Below, piece by piece: positions 1 through 12,666 of a stretch of 64,000 nucleotides of DNA. The number at the start of each line of letters is the position of its first letter. Within the stretch, counting starts at the first letter, position 1. Source of the stretch: Pelobates cultripes. Lineage: Eukaryota; Chordata; Amphibia; Anura; Pelobatidae. Below the pieces are notes generated by a model. That model saw nothing but the letters and a program-made list of their open reading frames with translations. It was not told where the DNA came from and did not search any database. The position numbers and the translations under genes were made by a program. The stretch covers positions 266,689,566-266,753,565 of the forward strand of contig OW240916.1 in NCBI GenBank assembly GCA_933207985.1, read 5' to 3'.

Positions 1-400
1 TTATAAATAAGATAAATATTGGTTACATTAAAAAAAATATACAAAAGATATGTGGTACATGTCATGTGTTTTGGACTGTAAGACTCAAACTTGAGCGTAT
101 GTGCACAAGGTATGTTGTATGTATATGTATAGGGGATGTAGTGAGTATGTATGTGTAGGGGCTGTTCTGTGTGTATATAGTAAATTTACTGTGTGCTTGT
201 AGGAGATATGTGTGTTTAGGGAATGTAGTGTATGTGCATGAAAGGTGTAGATTGTGTAGTGTATGTCTATCGCAAATCCAGTGTTCAGTGTAAATACTGA
301 GGGAATATGTGTGTGTAAGTGAGGAAATGTGTGTTGGAGATTTAGTGTGTGTACGAATTTGTAGGGTTTAGAGGCTGTGGTGTGTAGTAATGGCCTCAAG
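1..400. repeat. TG-rich low-complexity tract
   Basis: The plus strand is a degenerate TG/TATG-rich sequence (repeated gtgtgtat, gtagtgtatg). It reads as open frames full of His and Thr on the minus strand, which is a composition artefact. No gene is visible. Confidence 0.7.
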
Positions 401-1917
401 CCTGCACCTTCGCTAGGTGCAGACTGAGTATACTGTTCTCACGAGCCCCGGCTCTCTCTGGTATTTCTATGGTAACCCTCGGCAATGCTCTGAATGGCCG
501 TGGCTCACAGTAGGAATAGTCTTTTCCTGACAATCCCTCCCACCAAAGAAGCCTGCATGATTGCATCTTTATATATACGCACACATATGGAATATAGGGC
601 GTAGGCAGTTTTTTGTGCCAATCTTAAAGTCAGAAACTACTTCCTTTATTCTAATAAATACAGCAATTCAGACCCAAACATCTCCTGGGCAATTACAATA
701 TATTTATAAAAGGCCCAGAGGGCTAGGGGAAAGCATCCACTGCAGCACAGAAAGGATTAATGGTACTGGCACAGCTCGCTGTGTGAGACTATACACCTGA
801 TCTGACTAGTAGTAGCATTTCCACCAGAAAAATTGCTGATTTAAGTCCTTGAAAATTGAATGCTATTTAGTCAAAATAAAATAGAATTAGGGTTTCTCTG
901 GTTTCCTATGGAGTTATTACATACTGGATGGAATTTTTAACTAAAGCAGCAAAGGTGTTCCAGTTAGTAAACAGCGACTCGGGTGTGCCTCTGCTCCAAT
1001 GCCTACATTCCATTTGAGCTTTAGTAAATAAATAGGTAAGTTGTTTTTCCTGGGCTTGATTCTGTCAGGAGTTGATGGTTATGGGCTCAGTATGCAGAAG
1101 ATAGCACAACCTTGCAGTAATACCCCAAACATGGAGGCCTGGCTACATAACGGGGCTACCAGATATTAAATGGCAGCACACCATTTTGACAGCAGTTTTG
1201 TATGATGCCTTGATAGCAAGGGTAAAAAGTACTTTGTAAAACTGTGCATAAAAGTGTAAGAAAAAAACCTTATTGTTTTGATTAGTCAAATTCTAGCAGT
1301 ACAAATGTAGAATTATTATAGTATTGTCATTATGACTGTAGCTTTTTTGCCTATAGTAGTGAGAGAACACTTTACTGTGTGAAGGGAATTTCAGGACAAG
1401 GTAGTCGATGCAACCAAAGCAAAATGCACCAGCAAACTCTGCACATATAGGGATGACCTGACTTTTAAGGATGTGGAAATGTACTGTTGATAAGATATAT
1501 GTCTTCCTTCCTATTACTAGTGAAAAATGAGGAAAATCACAAGATGCTAACTCTGCTATTTATCATACTCAGAAAATATTTTTCAAATTAGTTACCAATT
1601 AACAACAACAACAAAAATAGATGCTTCTTAGTGAATAACACCCCCAAGTGCAATTATATTTGCAAGTGTCTTTACTTTCTGCTATCCCTGGCCTGAGGCA
1701 TTTACAATATATAATAAGCATTTGTGAAGGCACTAAACAGACTAAAGGGGGGATCATTGAAACCTACAAGATTTCAAGAAAGCATCAATGTCTTTTGGAT
1801 CAATACATTGCATTATGTAAGAAATACCAGTTTCTGGTGGTAAACAGAAAATGCTAAGCAACATAATGATTATTTTCGTGGTTATAGGGAAAATGTTTTT
1901 GGGACATTCCTTCTTTG
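401..1917. other. no gene seen; short GC-richer patch at 400-590
   Basis: The patch at about 400-590 contains gctaggtgcag, an element that recurs near 2900, and ctatggtaacc next to a cgagcc segment. This is loosely like the GC-rich repeat at 27.1-27.5 kb, so it is probably a repeat fragment. The rest is unremarkable AT-rich sequence, with an (AAC)n-like patch near 1602. Confidence 0.4.
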
Positions 1918-2465
1918 ATAAAGACTATAACTGTGTGTATGACTGTCTGCCTGTAAATGTGTATGCAACTGTTTGCCTTTGATTGTGTTTGATTGAATGC
2001 AACTGTGTGTGACTGGCAGACAGTAACTTTGTGTGTGTGACTTTCTGCATATAACTTTGACTGTGTGTGTGTTGCTGCCTGTAACTGTGTGTGTGTGTGT
2101 GTGTGTGTGTATGTGACTGACTGCCTGTGATTATGTGTGTGACTGCCTGTGATTATTTGTGTGACTGTCTACCTGTGACTGTGTTTGTGTGACTGCCTGC
2201 ATCTGACTGTGTGTGTGTGTGACTGCTTGTAAATGTGTGAGACTGTCTGCCTGTGACTGTGTGTGTGACTGCCTGTAACTGTGACTGTGTGTGTGTAACT
2301 GTCTGCTTGTAACTGTGTGTAACTGTCTGACTGTAACTGTGTGTAACTGTGTGTGACTGTGTGTGCGTGACCATGTGTCTGGGACTGTGTGCATGTGGCT
2401 GTATTTGACAGTATATGTGTATAACTATGTATCTGACTGTGGGACTGTGAGCATGTGACACTGCA
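1918..2465. repeat. TG/ACTG minisatellite
   Basis: About 0.5 kb is built from variants of a short unit such as gtgactgcctgtaactgt, with a pure (TG)n core near 2088-2110. All overlapping minus-strand open frames here (rich in His, Thr, Gln and Ser) are repeat translations and not genes. Confidence 0.9.
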
Positions 2466-4228
2466 AAATACACATCTGCATTCACACATGGGCCGACATA
2501 CATTTAAAAAAAAAATCTGGGTTAAATACCTATCACAAATTCACACACAGTCATTACACCTATAACAAATATCACACGTAGAGTAGCAGATCAGGTTCAA
2601 TCCAACACGAGGTCAGGTCAGGGCAGGGATCAGAGTTTAGAGAGTTATGAATGTAATACAGTTTCATAGACAGAAGAAAAACACTAATTAACAATACTAA
2701 GAGCACAGAATGACTAAACAACCTGCTCAGTCTGTTCTTGGCTATCAAATGTAGTGCCTGACAGGTCACAGCCCCTACGGCCCTCCTAAACTGCATCTTA
2801 ATATGTATAATGTTTTGGAATGGTTGCCACGATAAAGTGTTGCCAGGCACTCAACCCGAGTGTGAGACCAGGCTGCGTCCCATGCAAGGGCCAGCACCCT
2901 GCTAGGTGCAGTCAGGGGCAGGCCACAGAGAACTGAGGACCATGTGAGGCATCAGCATTCGTACACCTTAGTCTCTGTTAAGATGTTTTTGGTGGACAGT
3001 GGGCAGTGCAGGAGCTGAAATGAGGTAAGTGAAGACCTGACAATAATACTTGTGGTTCACTATCCCCTAAATACAACAGTAGCAGAAAGGGACGCATGAT
3101 TCATTACATTTTGTGAGATTCATATATTTAGCTATCCCTATGAATATTGATTTAAGAACCATATCAGTAATAGTAAAGTAGAGGATATACTTATCCCATT
3201 AATTAATATTCCTGTTTATACCAAATTGGACCATTACTGAGGGTTGCAACTTCTGACTCTCACTGCACATCTTCGACAAGGCTGTGGTTCACAACTGCAG
3301 ATAAAACTGTAGACAAGTAATAATTGTTGTTGTTCGATTTGCAAATATATAGCTGTTCATTCTTCCTTATATAGTGTTATATAATTATAGAGAAAAGACA
3401 TTTTTAAAATCATCTAACTTCTCAGGTTCTTCATTTCAGATTTTTATTCATACAATTTTTTACATTTATACATATCCTGCATTGACCACTATAAACACAA
3501 CATGGACAGCTATTACATAGCACATAATTATATACTGTAAGTATGCCAGCTTGGTTTGTAAGCTTTAAACCCAGAGACTTGATTTAATATAGTCGACCAC
3601 CCAGAAAATAAAAAAAAGGTCAAGGCCAGTTGAGTAAGTTCCAAGCCACAGATACCTTGAACTTACTGGACAATCTCTTGGAGAGTGTTCCATGGAAAAA
3701 TATATCAGTAACATTGTTTATTAAATCTGGAATCTTGACTTTTGCACCTATCTAGCGTTCATATTTTTCCTAACACCAAATCATCACCTAGATTAAATTT
3801 CCAATGAATCTACTGTTATTCCCCAATGAGGGGTCTCACATCTCCATTATGATTGGTATCTGCCGCCTTTCAAAACTAAATTACTAATATCCAGATGTTC
3901 CTGAGAAATTCAGAAAACGTCTTAAAGGAAGACTGTAGGTTCCCAGACCACTTCATCTCAATTGTTTTTTATTTAGCTGCAATTTGTATACATGTTTGGA
4001 GTAAGTATTCACTACTGTTTTTGACTCCTGTATTAATTTTTATTTTATTCATTAGAAATAAATATGCTCACTGCATACCTTGACCAACTCTTAATTTATA
4101 TATTTTTCAGGACACTTCTTCTCTTGCACCTGTGAAAGGTTGGTGCTTTATCAAAAAAAGCCTGGGTGTGACTCTAATTGCACATAAAAAACTAGAAACA
4201 AGTAGAAAAATCTAGAACATTAAATGAA
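2466..4228. other. no gene seen
   Basis: This is AT-rich non-coding sequence. A moderately GC-rich patch at about 2740-2960 contains ctgctaggtgcag, shared with the patch near 410, and is probably an old repeat fragment. The longest open frame (92 codons, minus) has no recognisable domain. Confidence 0.4.
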
Positions 4229-4520
4229 CACTCTACGCGCCACAGCAACTCCAGTTTGTTTTAGTGGTTATGGTGCCGGGAGTGCCCTGGTGCTCCCACC
4301 CACTAGAATAGCCAAAATGTTTAAATTTGTTATTAGTTGCATTTCTTACCATTAGCTGCTCATGATGCAAGTATTAGTTTATTGGCTGAGAGAGAGTGAT
4401 TAGCTGAATCACTGCTGAAGCACTGAGTTTGCGAGAGAAGGTGCTTCTGAATCTTACTTCTGGTTGTAGAGAGGGAGGGACCAGCACCCGGTGGGCCCCA
4501 GGTATGGAGTCAAATCATTA
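4229..4520. repeat. T2-like MITE fragment
   Basis: The segment carries agtggttatggtgccggg and nearby GC-rich words. These recur, with variation, at 7.4, 24.0, 25.4, 28.9, 32.05 and 55.2 kb. The shared arm (roughly ACC-ACTTCA / TGAAGTGGTTATGGTGC) marks one interspersed family related to the complete T2-like element at 55.67-56.22 kb. The assignment of this copy is by eye only. Confidence 0.45.
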
Positions 4521-4576
4521 GCCAATAGTTTGACTACTTACATTGTGGGTGCCACCATGGCAATACTGGCACCATA

Positions 4577-5245
4577 TACTAATCAGACACAACATTACAA
4601 CTAACTGCATAATATTGTGTAGGTCCTACTTGTGCTACAAACAACTCTGATGCATCGAGGCATGGACTCCACAAGACCTCTAAATGTGTCCTGTGGTATC
4701 TGGATGAAGAAATTAGCAGCAGATGCCTTAAGTCCTGCAAGTTGTGCAGTGGGGTGTTCATCGAATTTGTTGTATCAGCACATTCCACAGATGCTCAATC
4801 GGATTGAGATCTGAGGAATTTGGAGGTTAAGACAACATATTTTGTCTTGTTCCTCAATCTATTCCTGAACATTTTTTTCAGTGTGGCAGAATGCTGAAAG
4901 ATGCCCCTGCCATCAGGGAACACCAATGCCGTGAAGGGCTGAATGTGGTCTGCAATAATTTCTAGGTCGGTGGTACATGTCAAAGTTACATCCTCATGAA
5001 CGCCGGGACCCAAGGTTTCCCAACAGAACATTGCACAGAGCATAACACTGCCTCTGCCAACCTGCCTTCTTCACATCCTGTTGCCATCTCTTCCCCAGGT
5101 AAATGACGCAAACACAGCCATCGACCTAATCTAACAGAAAACTTGATTCATCAGACCAAGCAGCCTTCTTCCATTGCTCCAAAGTTCAGTTTTGTTGTGT
5201 CTATCAAAGATACTTTTTCCATATCAGCACTTTTTGTTCACATTC
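4577..5245 (-). mobile_element. Tc1/mariner DNA transposon relic 1, transposase C-terminal part plus one terminal repeat
   Basis: The minus strand reads as the C-terminal part of a Tc1-type (DD34E) transposase. One frame has MLCAMFCWETLGPGVH..DVTLT, the strand region after the first catalytic Asp, with FPDGRGIFQ just before the second-Asp site. Another frame has NLQDLRHLLL and ends near VGPTQY, the usual Tc1 C-terminus. The frames are split by small indels, and the DNA-binding half is missing. The right end at about 4577 (ctaatcagacacaacatt after TA) resembles a Tc1 terminal inverted repeat. Family membership is well supported; the left edge near 5245 is approximate. This copy cannot encode an active enzyme. 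Confidence 0.85.
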
Positions 5246-7394
5246 TACAACTTAATTTTTTATTCATTACAATTTAATGACTACTAAATAAACCACATAA
5301 TAGATATTAGACTTTAATGTCAGATAAAGTGATGATTTTGAGTCCAGCCTAGAATAAATGCCAAGAGAGAGCAAAACGTAAAGTCCATTAAAGGGCCCGG
5401 TCAATACAGGTCTCATTGCTCGACCGAGTCCTTTATCGGAGTTCTGGCTGTCATCTCCAGATTGCGGCAGCATAGATCCCACATAGTAATTATTCTTGGT
5501 TTCGAGTTAAACCAAAGACAGCAATGGATTTGTTCCATCAATTAATACCAATATTTCCTGGTACACAGACAGAAGGACTAAAATGTAAATTGTTTTTATA
5601 AAATCGTCTGTCATGACCTTTTTAAGTCTTACATCCTTAACTGCACCAACACCCAATCTCATTTCCTCCATCTCTTGTTCAACATTTTACAGGGCAGATT
5701 CTTACTGGCTTTTTTATCTTTTCCACAAATTAAATGTGGACAAATCTGTGGAAAATAATTTGGTTTCTTACTATATTTGTACATTTGCAGCTTGATGTAG
5801 CAAAAAAATAAATAAACTATGTATTGCTTTCTTGTGGAGGTATTGCAAACAGTATATGCAATTTACATGTTAAACTTTGTGCAATTTACTTATGATTAAG
5901 ATACATTCATAGTGTCAATGTGCTATTTACAAGTCAAATCATAAAACATTCCTGGATTTGCTTTGAGCATTCAAGAGAGTTTTTCTCCAAAATTCCATGA
6001 CATTTACTTGAGAAGTGCATACATTTTGCTCAGCCCAGAAATGCAGCACACAGACTACATGGACCAGTATGGATATTTTAGTAGGCACAGAACTCATTCT
6101 CAATATAATTAATTACTGAATATTGTCTATTAAATGTGCAATGAGGGGTAAGACATAACAAAAACTCCCAGCCCCACAATTTTACTACAGCTCTGGGCTG
6201 TAGTAGGAGATTGGCTGGGAACTTTACACTGTACATGATTTTTACTATTGAGAAAAGTCTCTGTCAGCATGAGTTTTGTCTTTAAAGAATGAGCAAAATA
6301 ATAGAAGAGAAAATAGTAGCAGTCTTTAAGTATATTACTCAGCTTGTTAATATCAGCTGAATGTAAATTCAATTTTTTTGAATAAAACAGCTTTTGCGTG
6401 AACAATGCTTTTTCCTACTAGATATTGGTGGGCCTGTAGAGCTGTTCTTTCTTTGACCGTCTCATGGATGACTCTCTTGAGACCTTTGCACAAGAGACAT
6501 TTTGATGACAGTCTAGTGAGGAGCGTGCTTAAAAATCATAAAACAAAGGATTCCTTAGTTTTCACTACTGAGTAAGTCAATTCACTTTAATTCACTTGGC
6601 AGATATAGCCAAATATATTTTCCATTTGCTGATTTTGCAGAAAAACAAATGCTGCCTCTCATTTTCCATTGACCTCAGTTGCTGCTCAGCTAAACCTTTG
6701 TGGACCTCATTTTGAACTTCATATTTCTGAACACGAACTTGTCAAGATCCTTCCTGATCTTTGACGTAATAGAAACCTAAAGCCATGTTTGTCATATTGC
6801 ACACCTGAACTGATAACGTTCAGTTACTAATATTTCATTACTACTAAATTATGTTACATATAACAGTGATGTTATGTAAAATCTCATTGTGTCCAGTTGT
6901 CCACCTCAATTTTCTTTATCATATTTATTATATTATTTTTTTATTCATATGCTATGTGTAAATAATGTACACCACAGTTACAAATTCACATTTAAAATTC
7001 TTAAAACATAACAAGCTTTGTCAAAAATATTTAAATCCAGTATCCATAAAACGTAACTCATCAGGCACTATTGCAAATGTGATAAATGGTTATTATTATC
7101 CTAAAGGTTGGCTCTGAAATGTACCATCCTGGACTGGATTAGAAAAGATTAAACAAACAATGGATTTCCAAGAACCAATTATGGCACAGAAGGGCAGTGA
7201 AAGCTCCCATGGCACCTTGTACAAATTCGTTTCCCATCATGCCATTCCTGCATAGCTAATCTATGTGTTGCAGAACCTCTGGCAACATTTGAGCTAAACA
7301 TAGACAGACTATCTGACCAGTTTGCTTATCACCATGCTTCAGATGAATAACCTATGGTTACTAATATTATAATTCTTAGAATTTATTTGAAGAC
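5246..7394. other. no gene seen
   Basis: AT-rich sequence without recognisable repeats. Open frames are under 95 codons and lack domain features. Confidence 0.4.
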
Positions 7395-7560
7395 CTTAAA
7401 AGCACCCATACCACTTGATCCCAATGAAGTGGCCCGGGTGCCAGGTTCCCTCTTGTTGTAACCCTGCAATGTAAAATGTCGCAGCTCTGCAGAAACGGTA
7501 ATGTACATATTGCAGGATTTAAATACCTCTAGCGGCACTTCCACGGAATAAGCAGAGTGA
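7395..7560. repeat. T2-like MITE fragment with short foldback
   Basis: The stretch has caccc-ataccacttgatc followed by aatgaagtggcccgggtgcc, an imperfect inverted repeat like those at 24.0 and 55.2 kb. It is followed by GC-richer sequence. Probable fragment of the same family. Confidence 0.4.
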
Positions 7561-8597
7561 AACTCAGCTATTTTAATCAGATGGTTCCACAGAGACCATT
7601 TAATTGACGCAGAACAGCGTTTTGCTGCGCATGTACAATAGCCTCCAAGTGCTTTCCTATGGGATCTACATGATCTTCACCAAGGAGACATGCTAGCCGC
7701 AAAAAAAGCAGCGCGGCGTAGGCTCTTTTTAAACTATTTGCAGTAGCAATTACGTGCATTTTACTCAGGGCTGTGCATGAGCTGGCCTATATTTGCTATC
7801 AGACTCTGTGTCTGGCTGAGAATTGTGAGATTTGATATTCACTTTAAATGTCCAAAAATACATTTACATATACTTGTGTAGCTATGCATGCTTGTACGTG
7901 TGAGTGTGTATGTATGTTTTGCATACATAGCGATTTAACATAGAAACATTTAAAATGTTATTCTGCTTTGCTCAAATCCATACACATAATTTTACAGGCA
8001 ACTATTAAATCTTTTTAAAAGTTTGTGTGTGTGTGTGCGCGCGCGCATTATGTGTGCTTGTGTGTCTGTGTGTGTGCAGTTGTGAGTAAGTGTGCATATG
8101 TGACTGTATATCATGAAAATACTGATCACTCAGAGAATGCACACAATCCTATTCTTGCATAAAGTACATCACTATGAAGGATTCTTAATGGTGTATTCTC
8201 TTTTTAATAATAACAGAGTTGCTTCACAGGCAGCCAGTGAGTTCAATGTACTTGCCTATGTCTGGTACTAACACATAGTTCCCTGATGACTGATACAATG
8301 CTGCTCACATGGGTAAAGTCAAATTACATGAATATTTTTCTTTTTTTTTAATAGTTGCAAAATTCATGAAGTGTCCTCTCCAATCCCATACATTCCAGGC
8401 AGGGCTGCCTGCTGCCGATTATCCCTGCTGGTGGGGGGAGCACAATACACGTATGCAGAGATGGAGAAATACTCTGTAACTGGGAAGTATACAGGATGCA
8501 GTGTTTTTTTTTTTTTTTCACTGAGTCATGAAACACAGATTATTAACATGTCTCTCCTGCCATTGGGTGTCAGTGCTGAGTGAATGCACATTCCACG
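7561..8597. other. no gene seen; (TG)n and poly-T tracts
   Basis: Includes a (TG)n/(GC) microsatellite at about 8023-8080 and poly-T/poly-A tracts near 8341 and 8504. Two overlapping open frames of 60-70 codons on opposite strands show no family features. Confidence 0.4.
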
Positions 8598-8918
8598 GGC
8601 TGACATGCTTGGACACTAGCGCTACTTAACCCTTCCCTGGCTCCCTCTGTGGCGCTCAGGAGGTTAAACGTGGAGGAGAGCGGACACGTTCACCGTGGGG
8701 GAGTAGCCAGGCTGTAGCAGCAGTCAGATCATCGTACATTCCTGGCTTTAGTGAGCTCCCAGCATCTGATTAGAGGCATACAGTTTCCAAGGGGCTGTGA
8801 GTGGCTAAACATTGCAGGGCTAAGGAGGGGGAGCCAGGACGGGGAGCAAGCACTCACCCTCACATCTGACAGCCTCACACAAGCCACATAGCAAGATCCC
8901 CTCTGCTGCAGTTTACTG
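8598..8918 (+). promoter_or_regulatory. candidate promoter and non-coding first exon (5' UTR) of an unidentified host gene
   Basis: The segment is clearly GC-richer (about 60% in its first part) than the flanks and has several CpGs (agcgct, ggcgct, acgtgg, gcggacacg, caccgtgg, atcgta, gacggg). No ATG occurs on the plus strand from 8607 to 8918, whereas about five would be expected by chance. It ends at a strong splice-donor match, ACTG/GTGAGT. Together these suggest a transcription start region with a non-coding first exon. The start point cannot be placed, and no TATA box is obvious. The gene is unknown; no downstream coding exon is recognised in the window, so the next exon would lie in unrecognised sequence or beyond the right edge. 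This is inference and could equally be a GC-rich unique stretch. Confidence 0.45.
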
Positions 8919-8925
8919 GTGAGTA
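8915..8925 (+). promoter_or_regulatory. candidate 5' splice donor
   Basis: ACTG/GTGAGTA, with the GT at 8919-8920, matches seven consecutive intron-side consensus positions. It sits at the downstream edge of the GC-rich ATG-free block, which is why it is worth noting. A single donor match alone would be weak evidence. Confidence 0.45.
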
Positions 8926-9266
8926 CTTCTGCTCATTCAGGTTATATTTAGACCCCAAGCTATTAAAACCTTTTTTTTTTTTTACTATGGGGAGGGTGTT
9001 ATTTTGGGGAAGAATAACGGCAGGGAGGGCATATAGACTGAATAGAATGTTATATCGGAATAGAACATTGAGCAAACTGCATATATTGTATCCACTGAGG
9101 TTTAATTATTATCGGGTTATATTTGTTGGCCCATAATCTATGGAATATGAGGTTGTTGGCATGTTTGTAGACTCATTTTAATGAATATGCCATTCGTGGA
9201 AAAAGGAAACGAAATTATTATTTTTACATTTAAGGATCCAGATTAATCCTGGTTCAGATGAGAAAA

Positions 9267-9320
<54 letters not shown>

Positions 9321-10088
9321 AACCCCAAACCTCAGCCTTTCTTCCATTCCATCACACTCAGTAGGTTTTTTGCTGCAGATTGGTTACCATGGCTGAAAAG
9401 CTGGGCTATTAACCCCCTGTGTGCAAGAAGGGGATGCACAAACTAGAATTGCTTCTAAAGAATCCCTTTTTTTCCCTCTGCGTTCATTCTGATTTCCAGG
9501 ATAACTCTGGTAACATAAGGCTGTGAGGACAGTTATATAAGATCTAAATGGAGACCAGTACCACCATCAGACTGTGATCAATGTCATCCATGAGGATTCT
9601 ATTTCATCCACATGTAGTAAAACATGCAATGTACTCTCAGTGACACATAACCTTGGCTTTGATTAAACAATGTTATAAAATGTATCAGAGGGATGGCATT
9701 TGGGATGTGATATGATAGATGCATGACTACATTAGCTAGAAGCATGGCAAATGGATTTAGCATCTTTCACATGAAAATCAATATGTCATTTGCAGGATAG
9801 GTATTTTAAGGTGAAGGTTCTATATACTGACATGGCTAAGTTATAATCAGATATTACTTCAATTATTGGTGCACTGAATTGACAATGCAATTTGTCCTTG
9901 GTGCTTCACATATTGAAACAACACTGAAAAATGTGAATTCATTACAGTAAAACTACTAAAAGGGTATTTTTGCTTGCAATGTTACTGATCTTTCTATAGC
10001 AAAGCAAGCTGATTCTATACTGAAAAAAGAAATGTCAATTAAGAAATATATATTTGCTGGGTTATTGTAAAATACTTTAATGAAAGAG

Positions 10089-10090
<2 letters not shown>
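8926..10090. other. no coding feature; possible start of a long intron
   Basis: AT-rich sequence with poly-T near 8970 and an (AT)n microsatellite. It would be intronic if the candidate first exon upstream is real. Confidence 0.35.
9270..9314. repeat. (AT)n microsatellite
   Basis: An uninterrupted alternating AT run of about 44 bp. Confidence 0.95.

Positions 10091-10140
<50 letters not shown>
10091..10140. repeat. (TC)n microsatellite
   Basis: An uninterrupted TC dinucleotide run of about 50 bp. It gives an artefactual Arg-Glu repeat frame on the minus strand. Confidence 0.95.
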
Positions 10141-10142
<2 letters not shown>

Positions 10143-10925
10143 ACTGTCTATATCATATCTATCAATCTATATTTTATTAACTTTGATGCAGTGAAGCCAG
10201 GAAAATAATATGAACGTGATTTGATTTTAAATTAAACACTGTGTAGAAATGATTGGTAAAACACACTGTTAGGTTTAGGAATTATGTTCATTGATATCAC
10301 ATTAACAAAATAATGTGACTTTCCAAGCTGTAGTATTGTTAGAGAAGTGCCATCACTTGGATGGATATAAAATACACATAGTCTCTCCTGTATGGCGTTG
10401 CATATTGTGTGTTGAACAACAATGCCAACTTCAAAACTGAGTGCTTCAAAAAGCTGTTTGCATTGTTCAACATACACAAATGCACAGACTTCTGTACTCT
10501 TGTATGAAAGAAAAGAAATGAAAATAAACTGATCTGAACAAATAACACAATTCATTGGACTTATTAATTCAAATATGCAGACCTACCGGATAGGCAAATA
10601 AAAGGGAAATCAGAAGTTAAATCACTAAAATAACAATTAAGATGGAGCTCCGAGGAGCACATTTTTACTTTTATAAAATAGAAACATTTGGGTTGATACC
10701 GTTGAAGTCTGCTTCTCATTATATATTTGTGAAACATGTTCAGATCAAAATCAGTTTCTGAGTATCTCTTGATGCTCATTGGGTTATAATCGATATTTTT
10801 GGCATAAATTAATCCATGGCCAAGCAAACAGTGAATTTAGGAGACATTCAGCACAATAGTTACCCTCCCCAGCAGTGGCCACGCACTGACAGCTAAGAAC
10901 CTGCAGACATATCTTCCTGTAGGGA
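10141..10925. other. no gene recognised
   Basis: A 107-codon minus-strand open frame (10232-10555) is the longest one here that is not obviously repeat-derived. It is rich in Phe, Val and Ile and shows no motif I recognise. I do not call it a gene. Confidence 0.3.
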
Positions 10926-10929
10926 ATGC

Positions 10930-11300
10930 ATAATTTTAAATCCACCTTAAAGAAGATGCAGAATAAAGATGAAGCAGGAAGGTGGTCAGCGAACCAGAGA
11001 TCTCAGCTCTCTATAAAGAGATTTGAAGAGCCTCTCTCTAGTTTGCTAAAGACCACCTTGCTGATCGGGAGGGCTGTTGGTAAAGTGCAATGCAGGCAGA
11101 TGAGATACAAGTGGATCTTCTCAGCATAAATAAAAAATGTTATACTTGGCAAGTGGAAAAATGTGTTTCTCCAACAAAAGAACCACAACCCAACTGTGAA
11201 GCATGGTGGTGGTAGAATCATGGTTTGGAACTCGGGACTCTGACAGCATGTAATCATGGAAGGAATGTTGAATTCTAGATTTTACTGGTAAACTACAGGA
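10930..11300 (+). mobile_element. Tc1/mariner relic 2, internal transposase fragment
   Basis: The nucleotide string gtgaagcatggtggtgg followed by atcatggtttgga is the hallmark of the Tc1 transposase segment K(H)GGG..IMVW. The following catgtaatcatggaagga and ggagaacg also fit the usual downstream order. Upstream sequence (about 10930-11150) fits a decayed N-terminal half. Stops and frame changes are abundant, no terminal repeats are seen, and the edges are approximate. Confidence 0.55.
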
Positions 11301-11312
11301 GAACGAAAAGTT

Positions 11313-11484
11313 GGGTTATTCACTAAACCATAAATTGTCTGGAATTTACCAGGTGATGGCAAAAAGGCCAAATAACTGACCTGGAAACATAGCCGACTTC
11401 GAGACTTTTTCTAGTTCGCCTCTTTCAGCCTAAAATTTGCAGTTGCCTGTTAAACTCCCAAACATTTATGGGTTAGTGAATAAC
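11313..11484. mobile_element. foldback MITE (family A: 'TTATTCACTAAA' termini)
   Basis: Starts gggttattcactaaacc and ends gggttagtgaataac, an imperfect terminal inverted pair. Internally, gactttttctagttcg and gccaaataac-type words form a second foldback. Related copies occur at about 23.70, 28.44, 36.47 and 53.03 kb. Non-coding; superfamily not determined. Confidence 0.6.
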
Positions 11485-12450
11485 TGCGTAGAATGTGGAT
11501 GATAACATTTCTATATAAGCAAGTAAGCCAACGGTTGAGGGGCTGAAGAATCTTAGTATTTTGGAATGGAGTCTGACATTATCTCTGTTCAAATGTAGCT
11601 CACTGCCTAAAGTGAGACGTTCATTTAAGACAGGCCAGAAACAACAATAACTTTAAAAAGTATCTAAAGAATAATAGGCCAAAACGGTTTCACGCTGACA
11701 TATGGAATTTATCAAAATGTTAAAGGAATTGCTCCTTGTGAATGAACATACAGTTAGTATGGTATATTGAAAGGTTCACATACATTTCCAACACAGACAG
11801 GTATTGTTGGTTTAATGTGTGTGTGTGTGTGTTTGTGTTCTTTGTTTTCAGTTAAGATTTTGAAATAAATACTTATCCTAATACCACACTGCCACTAGTA
11901 AAGGCAGATTAAAATCTCTTAATTGGAATATATTTTGCTTTACTTAGTAATACTGAGTACACTCGACGCGTCTTGCATTGATTAACTGCTTATTCATTCA
12001 TGTAAACTGTTATGTTTTTGTCATACCACACATCAGTGCATTTTCAAGATAATGGGGGAGAATCACCAAAGTGTTCTGTTCTGAAAAGTGATTTGAAGTA
12101 TAAAAGTGGAGCAGTCTCCATGGAAACCAGTGGAGCTATCAGGCACATTCCATTGGTGACTACTACCCTTTTAAATTTTTTGTGCCAATTTTTCTAACAT
12201 AAACCTTTGATAAATCTCCCCCCCACGCTGTCCTCTCACCTGAACTCAGAGATGCCGAATGTATACAGATGTGATCCAAGAGCTCATGAGAATGACAAAT
12301 TTAGTGATGCTCTGCCAAAATATCAGCCTAATGTGCAAGCTGTGGTGTCTCAAGGTATCTGTTACTGGTTGAGAATTATAAGAAATGTAGTGCTCGTCAG
12401 CTGCACTGCTGTTATTAGACTTTGTATGAATGACAGAATGTTATTGGATT
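11485..12450. other. no gene seen
   Basis: AT-rich sequence with a short (TG)n run near 11816-11832. Open frames at 12012-12455 carry no family features, and the second runs into an L2-like tail. Confidence 0.4.
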
Positions 12451-12451
12451 T

Positions 12452-12666
12452 GTAGACTGTAAGCCTGTTTGGGCTGGGCCCTCTTCACCTACTGCTCCAG
12501 TGTGTCAATCATATTTTGTTATAATTAAATTCTTGTCTGGTTTACCAATTGTACAGTGCTCCAAAATATGATGGTGCTATATAAATATTTGTAATTTAAT
12601 ATTGTAAAGCGCTGCAGAATAAGTTGCCGCTATGTAAATGCCAATAATAATAATAATAATAATTGT
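12452..12666 (+). mobile_element. L2-type LINE 3' tail(s)
   Basis: The sequence gactgtaagcctgtttgggc, then gggccctcttc, ccaattgtacagtgct and ggtgctatataaat is the familiar 3' untranslated end of L2 LINEs. It is followed at once by a second tail (tgtaaagcgctgcagaata, then ctatgtaaatgcc) ending in (AAT)n at about 12644-12663. It therefore looks like two L2-family 3' ends in tandem, with no coding part. Confidence 0.7.

Noticed and set aside
85..399. 104-codon minus-strand frame
   Set aside because: Composition artefact of the TG-rich tract.
2131..2503. Overlapping minus-strand frames rich in His, Thr and Gln
   Set aside because: Translations of the TG/ACTG minisatellite.
8640..8700. REST/NRSE-like site near the candidate first exon
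   Set aside because: Only short partial similarity (tggcgctcagg); the full motif is absent.
10232..10555. 107-codon minus-strand frame
   Set aside because: Not in an obvious repeat, but it has no recognisable motif and no splice or promoter context; its length is within chance for this AT-rich DNA.
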